The notes under the pieces: model-generated
The model's database searches: none
Told to the model about the DNA's origin: nothing
The model's input: only the letters and a program-made list of their open reading frames with translations
Shown here: in pieces, positions 42,559-46,063 of the stretch
Numbering within the stretch: the first letter of the stretch is position 1
How the letters are laid out: each line of letters starts with the position of its first letter
Translations under genes and position numbers: made by a program
From: JAAZMI01 sp050942615
GTDB lineage: Bacteria; Bacillota; Dethiobacteria; DTU022; UBA8154
Length of the DNA: 46,063 bases
Assembly: GCA_050942615.1 (NCBI GenBank)
Contig: JBMNNQ010000007.1
Location: 1 to 46,063 of the forward strand
Direction of reading: 5' to 3'

Positions 42559-42629
42559 CTGGCAGTAGGGTGACATAATAAGGCATATTATTTTATTGCC
42601 AGGCGGGTTGGAATGTGAAAATCACCCGC
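42559..42629 (+). other. Two adjoining hairpins in the rnfE-rnfA spacer
   Basis: CTGGCA (42559-42564) pairs with TGCCAG (42597-42602), with ATAATA/TATTAT nested inside. GCGGGT (42603-42608) then pairs with ACCCGC (42624-42629), directly next to the first. No T-run follows, so they are not a standard terminator. The AAAAGGAGG of rnfA comes right after. Confidence 0.6.
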
Positions 42630-42648
42630 TGGAAAAGGAGGTTGAACC

Positions 42649-43227
42649 GTGAACCTGCTGGCTATTGTTTTTGTGGCGATTTTGGCTAACAATATTGTTT
42701 TTAACCAGTTTCTAGGGATCTGTCCCTACTTAGGGGTTTCCAAACGCCTGGAAACTTCCCTGGGAATGGGTATCGCCGTTACCTTCGTGATGGCGATGGC
42801 CGCGATTGTAACCTGGGTTGTTTATAATTATGTTTTGTGGCCGCTTCATCTTGAATACCTGCGCACAATTGCTTTTATTTTGATCATTGCCGGGTTGGTA
42901 CAGTTAGTGGAAACTATTTTAAAGAAAACAAACCCCACCCTTTTTCGTGCCCTGGGAATTTTTCTGCCGTTAATTACTACCAACTGTACCATCTTGGGTG
43001 TGGCAATTCTTAACATACAGGCGGAACATAATATTATTGAAACGGTTGTCTATTCGATTTCCGTGGCGGTCGGCTTTACCCTGGCGCTGGTCATTATGGC
43101 CGGGATTAGGGAAAGGCTGGATTTAGCCAATGTTTCCAGCTATTTGCGCGGTGCTGCTGTAAGCCTGGTTACAGCCGGTATCCTTTCCTTGGCCTTTATG
43201 GGCTTTTCAGGGATGATGACTTTATAG
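42649..43227 (+). CDS. rnfA: Rnf complex subunit RnfA
   Basis: 192 residues from GTG 42649, six helices. 'NNIVFNQFLGICPYLGVSKRLE' and 'FLPLITTNCTILGVAILN' contain the Cys residues matching those in RnfE, with which it forms a pseudo-symmetric pair. AAAAGGAGG lies upstream. Start codon choice is supported by the family's usual N terminus. rnfB follows after 13 bases. Confidence 0.96.
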   Translation: MNLLAIVFVAILANNIVFNQFLGICPYLGVSKRLETSLGMGIAVTFVMAMAAIVTWVVYNYVLWPLHLEYLRTIAFILIIAGLVQLVETILKKTNPTLFRALGIFLPLITTNCTILGVAILNIQAEHNIIETVVYSISVAVGFTLALVIMAGIRERLDLANVSSYLRGAAVSLVTAGILSLAFMGFSGMMTL

Positions 43228-43240
43228 GAGGTGAACCAGG

Positions 43241-44056
43241 ATGAATGTTGTTTATGCCCTTATGGTGCTTGGTGGGTTAGGCCTGCTGTTCGGCGGGCTG
43301 CTGTCCTATGCTGCGCAACGTTTTGCGGTCGAGGAGGATGAACGGGTTGAAATTGTAGCCGATCTGCTTCCCAATGCCAACTGTGGTGCCTGCGGCTATC
43401 CCGGCTGTATTAACTATGCTGAAAAAGTGGTGGCCGGCGAAGCCCCGGTGAATAGCTGTATCCCGGGGGGAAAGGCTGTCAGCGATCGGATTTGTGAGGT
43501 TTTGGGGCTCGAATCAGTGGCTTCCGATGTAAAGATGATTGCCCAGGTATTTTGTTTGGGCACCAAGGATGTAGCTGCCGACTTGTTTGAATACCAGGGC
43601 GTCCAGGACTGTAAGGCGGCCATGATGTTTAGCGACGGTTTTAAAGCCTGTAAATATGGTTGCCTGGGCCTGGGAACCTGTGTGGAGGTCTGCCCCTTTG
43701 ACGCCATTTCCATGGGTGAAAATGGCCTGCCGGTGGTCGATCCGGAACGCTGTGGGGGTTGCGGCCTGTGTGCCAAGGCCTGCCCGCGGGGCGTGATCCG
43801 CATTGTCGACGCCGAGCCCCGGGGCAAAGTTGTACTTTGTAATTCCCTGGATCGTGGTAGGGCAACACGTAACGCCTGTGAAGTAGGCTGTATCGGTTGC
43901 AAGGCCTGTGTCCGGGCTTGCCCGCAGGAGGCAGTTACCGTGGAAAACTTTTTGGCTTATATCGATCGTACAAAATGCAATGACTGTGGAGAATGTCTTG
44001 ATGTTTGTAAGCGGGATGTCATTAAGGACTTTAAAGATTACGTAAAAATAAATTAA
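43241..44056 (+). CDS. rnfB: Rnf complex subunit RnfB (polyferredoxin)
   Basis: 271 residues. One N-terminal helix (about 5-24), a Cys cluster 'CGACGYPGCINYA' (about 47-59), and then two paired ferredoxin modules: 'CKYGCLGLGTCVEVCP', 'CGGCGLCAKACP', 'CEVGCIGCKACVRACP' and 'CNDCGECLDVCK'. RnfB receives electrons from reduced ferredoxin and feeds them into the membrane complex. The last module ends in Cys-Lys rather than Cys-Pro, a minor variation. GGAGGTGAACCAGG precedes the ATG. It closes the rnf set. Confidence 0.96.
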   Translation: MNVVYALMVLGGLGLLFGGLLSYAAQRFAVEEDERVEIVADLLPNANCGACGYPGCINYAEKVVAGEAPVNSCIPGGKAVSDRICEVLGLESVASDVKMIAQVFCLGTKDVAADLFEYQGVQDCKAAMMFSDGFKACKYGCLGLGTCVEVCPFDAISMGENGLPVVDPERCGGCGLCAKACPRGVIRIVDAEPRGKVVLCNSLDRGRATRNACEVGCIGCKACVRACPQEAVTVENFLAYIDRTKCNDCGECLDVCKRDVIKDFKDYVKIN

Positions 44057-44154
44057 TGTTTTAGAAGGCGCCTCAAAATGCCGTCCCTTTTGGTTAACAT
44101 TTTGGAAGGTAACAAAGAGGAACGCAGAGGGCCGCGGAACGATGACGAAACGGA

Positions 44155-44185
44155 GGCCGGGCAGACCCTGTAGGGCAACCCGGCC
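44155..44185 (+). other. GC-rich two-tier hairpin in the rnfB-apbE gap
   Basis: GGCCGGG (44155-44161) pairs with CCCGGCC (44179-44185), and an inner CCC/GGG stem caps it with TGTA-like loop bases. There is no T-run. The near-direct repeat GGGAAAATGC follows at about 44193-44202 and 44216-44225. Open frames in 44057-44310 look accidental. Confidence 0.45.
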
Positions 44186-44310
44186 CTGTGGTGGGGAAAA
44201 TGCCCTTTGGGGCTGGGAAAATGCTCACTTTAACTGCTTGGAATTTGCTTTAATTGCCAGACTTGTACGAAACCTCTTTTTGCTGCTTTCTAAATATAAC
44301 TGTTTTGTTT

Positions 44311-44337
44311 GGCAGGAAAATTTAACCTGCCTTTTTT
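44311..44337 (+). terminator. Intrinsic terminator downstream of rnfB
   Basis: GGCAGG (44311-44316) pairs with CCTGCC (44326-44331), followed by six T residues. It separates rnfCDGEAB from apbE. apbE therefore needs its own promoter, perhaps the loose TTGAAC...TATGTA pair at about 44368-44397. Confidence 0.9.
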
Positions 44338-44452
44338 GATATGGCGCACTTGATACCTTGCTTACTTTGAACAAAAGTGCTACCATGTACTATGTATATA
44401 GCCTGAAAGAAAGAAGAACAAGCTTGGTTATCTTTAATAAGGGGTAAAAGGC

Positions 44453-45682
44453 ATGATAAGGGTTAAACCGGCCAAATTAGCGTTTATTTTGTTATTTTTA
44501 GCGGTTACTGGTTTTTTTATGGGGGGTTGTTCCCCGGCGGAAAATTACACTAAAACTGAGTTTTTAATGGACACCAAGGTAGATCTGGTCCTTTACGATC
44601 TGCCGGATAAACAGGCAGACCATGTGGCCGGGGAAATTTTTTCAGAAATGAAAAGGATGGAGAGTGTTCTGGATAAACACACCCCGGGTAGTGATGTCTA
44701 CCGCATCAATGCTGCTGCCGGCCGTGCGCCGGTCAAGGTACAACCGGAAACAATGGTTGTAATGCAAAAAGCTTTGGAAATAGCAGCACTTTCCGGGGGT
44801 GCTTTCGACCCCACAGTCGGCCCGTTGTTGGAATTATGGGGCTGGGACGCCGGGGCGCCCCGGGTTCCCGAAGACTGGGAAATTGAGGCGGTTCTCCCTT
44901 TTGTGGACTACAAACTGGTAGAAGTGGACGTTGGAAATTCTACCATTTTTTTGCCATCGCCGGATATGAAAATAGATTTAGGCGGCATTGCTAAAGGTTT
45001 TATCGTGGACCGGGGGCAAACGTTGGCCAAAAAATTAACAAGCGGGGCTTCTTATATTAACGCCGGGGGGGATATCAACATTATTGGCCGGAAACCCTCC
45101 GGGGAAAAATGGAGGATTGCTATTCAGGACCCGCAGAACCCGCAGGAATGGGCTGCCATTGTCCCCCTTAAGGAAGGCAGTGTGGCAACTTCCGGTGATT
45201 ACCAGCGTTTTTTTGAGGAAGCCGGGGAAACTTATCACCATCTTCTTGATCCGCAAACGGGAATGCCGGCCGGTGGGGATGTACGGAGCGTAACCGTTGT
45301 TGCGCCGGAGGCGATGACGGCTGATGCCCTGGCTACGGCTGTATTCGTATTGGGCCGGGAAAGTGGTCTGCAGCTGCTGGAAAACCTGGAAAATACCGCA
45401 GGCGCAGTTATTGATCCGGAGGGAAAAGTGCATGTCAGTTCGGGGCTGGCTGCTGAAATTGAAATACTTTCCTCCCCAAAATCTGCATACAGCGAAGGTG
45501 GAAGCAGTTACGTGGCTTCAACCTGCTGGTGCAAGTTGGAACTGCAAAGGAATGAGGCCGTATTCAGCAAAAACAATACAGCAACGGGAAAACAGAGCTC
45601 TAAACTTGGCGTGGGGGTTGGAAGGACGCGGGGGGTAACTATCAGCGCCGGCGGAAATTTTCACGTCAGCAGTTCCGGTTAA
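44453..45682 (+). CDS. apbE: FAD:protein FMN transferase ApbE (lipoprotein)
   Basis: 409 residues, longer than the usual 330-350. A lipoprotein signal (residues 1-25, lipobox 'FMGGCS', Cys26) anchors it outside the membrane. 'LLELWGWDAGAPRVP', 'KIDLGGIAKGFIVDRG' and 'SYINAGGDINIIG' are ApbE signatures. It transfers FMN from FAD to Thr residues of RnfG and RnfD. After the expected end near 'VHVSSGLAAEIEIL' there is an extra 65-residue Ser/Gly-rich tail with no recognised domain. GGGGTAAAAGGC lies before the ATG. Confidence 0.93.
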   Translation: MIRVKPAKLAFILLFLAVTGFFMGGCSPAENYTKTEFLMDTKVDLVLYDLPDKQADHVAGEIFSEMKRMESVLDKHTPGSDVYRINAAAGRAPVKVQPETMVVMQKALEIAALSGGAFDPTVGPLLELWGWDAGAPRVPEDWEIEAVLPFVDYKLVEVDVGNSTIFLPSPDMKIDLGGIAKGFIVDRGQTLAKKLTSGASYINAGGDINIIGRKPSGEKWRIAIQDPQNPQEWAAIVPLKEGSVATSGDYQRFFEEAGETYHHLLDPQTGMPAGGDVRSVTVVAPEAMTADALATAVFVLGRESGLQLLENLENTAGAVIDPEGKVHVSSGLAAEIEILSSPKSAYSEGGSSYVASTCWCKLELQRNEAVFSKNNTATGKQSSKLGVGVGRTRGVTISAGGNFHVSSSG

Positions 45683-45717
45683 TAGTCTTACTGCAATAAT
45701 TTAAGGGAGATCTTATA

Positions 45718-46063
45718 TTGTTGAAAAGGCACCGCACCTTTAAAATGGTTTATTTAGCGTTGTTGACTGCTTTTGCAGTGGCGATTCACACTGTGGAGGC
45801 AGCTATACCGCTGCCCATACCGGTGCCCGGTGCCAAGCTGGGCCTGGCCAACATTATCACCTTGCTGACCATCGTTTTTTACGGTTACCGCAGTGGTTTA
45901 TTAGTGGCCTCTTTACGCAGTATTATCGGCAGTCTGTTAACCGGTGGTTTTTTGGGTTTTGGTTTCTATCTCAGCTTCGCCGGTGCTGTTTGCAGCAGTT
46001 TGATGATGGCCCTTGTAATGACTTTCTACCGCTTTCAAAAAATTACCCTTGTTTCAGTCAGCC
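45718..46063 (+). CDS. Gx-transporter-type membrane protein (3' end outside window)
   Basis: An open frame begins at TTG 45718 (or TTG 45721), with AAGGGAGA eight bases upstream, and runs off the end of the window. About 115 residues are visible: a basic start (LKRHRTFK) then several hydrophobic helices. 'AAIPLPIPVPGAKLGLANIITLL' and 'SLLTGGFLGFGFYLSFAGA' match the family formerly named heptaprenyl diphosphate synthase component I, now Gx transporters, which commonly follow apbE and rnf genes in Clostridia. Its substrate is uncertain. Confidence 0.82.
   Translation, partial: MLKRHRTFKMVYLALLTAFAVAIHTVEAAIPLPIPVPGAKLGLANIITLLTIVFYGYRSGLLVASLRSIIGSLLTGGFLGFGFYLSFAGAVCSSLMMALVMTFYRFQKITLVSVS

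Noticed and set aside
44142..44339. Open frame of 65 codons between rnfB and apbE
   Set aside because: It runs through the hairpin and the intrinsic terminator and lacks a good ribosome site.
1..46063. tRNA, rRNA, CRISPR or insertion-sequence features
   Set aside because: No cloverleaf with CCA end, rRNA motif, regularly spaced repeat array or transposase-like protein was seen on reading both strands.

Overview
The window looks like a piece of the chromosome of an anaerobic, spore-forming member of the Clostridia (Firmicutes), close in gene content to Peptococcaceae/Syntrophomonadaceae-type syntrophs or acetogens. The reasons are the spore-development block yabP-yabQ-divIC-S1-spoIIE-tilS-hpt-ftsH-coaX, Firmicute-style Shine-Dalgarno sites, a T-box leader, formate-tetrahydrofolate ligase, a butyrate-type beta-oxidation operon and an Rnf complex. 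No rRNA, tRNA, CRISPR array, insertion sequence or prophage was seen. Species identity cannot be fixed from the sequence alone.

Layout. (1) 1-8.5 kb: sporulation/division genes (yabP partial, yabQ, divIC, S1-domain protein), spoIIE on the opposite strand, then tilS, hpt and ftsH. The order matches the Bacillus block except that spoIIE is inverted. Its promoter shows a perfect -35 and -10 with a 21-nt spacer and Spo0A-box-like sites. (2) 8.8-12 kb: fhs, a highly structured untranslated leader with a 47-codon ORF (candidate new riboswitch-like element), and coaX. (3) 12.2-19.6 kb: a ten-gene Mrp/Mbh-type cation/proton antiporter operon with three large antiporter-like subunits and no hydrogenase subunits. 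(4) 19.7-23.6 kb: late cobalamin genes cbiB, cobU, cobD and a cobyric-acid-synthase-like gene whose glutaminase domain is missing from the middle. (5) 23.6-25.1 kb, minus strand: an amidohydrolase and a ZIP metal transporter. (6) 25.5-28.4 kb: a tryptophan T-box leader, trpB2-type tryptophan synthase beta, and long-form hisG. (7) 28.5-35 kb: a PrpR-like enhancer-binding regulator with degenerate ATPase motifs, followed by thiolase, 3-hydroxyacyl-CoA dehydrogenase, acyl-CoA dehydrogenase and enoyl-CoA hydratase. (8) 35.3-38.6 kb, minus strand: a DRG-type GTPase with TGS domain and a secreted subtilisin-like protease carrying dockerin repeats. (9) 39.1-46 kb: rnfCDGEAB, apbE and the start of a Gx-transporter-type membrane protein.

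How they fit together. The beta-oxidation genes interconvert butyryl-CoA and acetyl-CoA, exchanging electrons with NADH and flavoproteins. Rnf couples ferredoxin:NAD electron transfer to an ion gradient, the Mrp complex exchanges Na+ and H+, and Fhs belongs to the methyl branch of one-carbon metabolism. ApbE supplies the covalent FMN needed by RnfG and RnfD. Together they suggest an energy-limited anaerobe that runs on small ion gradients. The most unusual items are the structured leader at 10695-10871, the GATase-less CobQ, the degenerate sigma-54 activator, the HAD with a missing active-site Asn, and the hairpin between the ribosome site and start codon of the thiolase gene.
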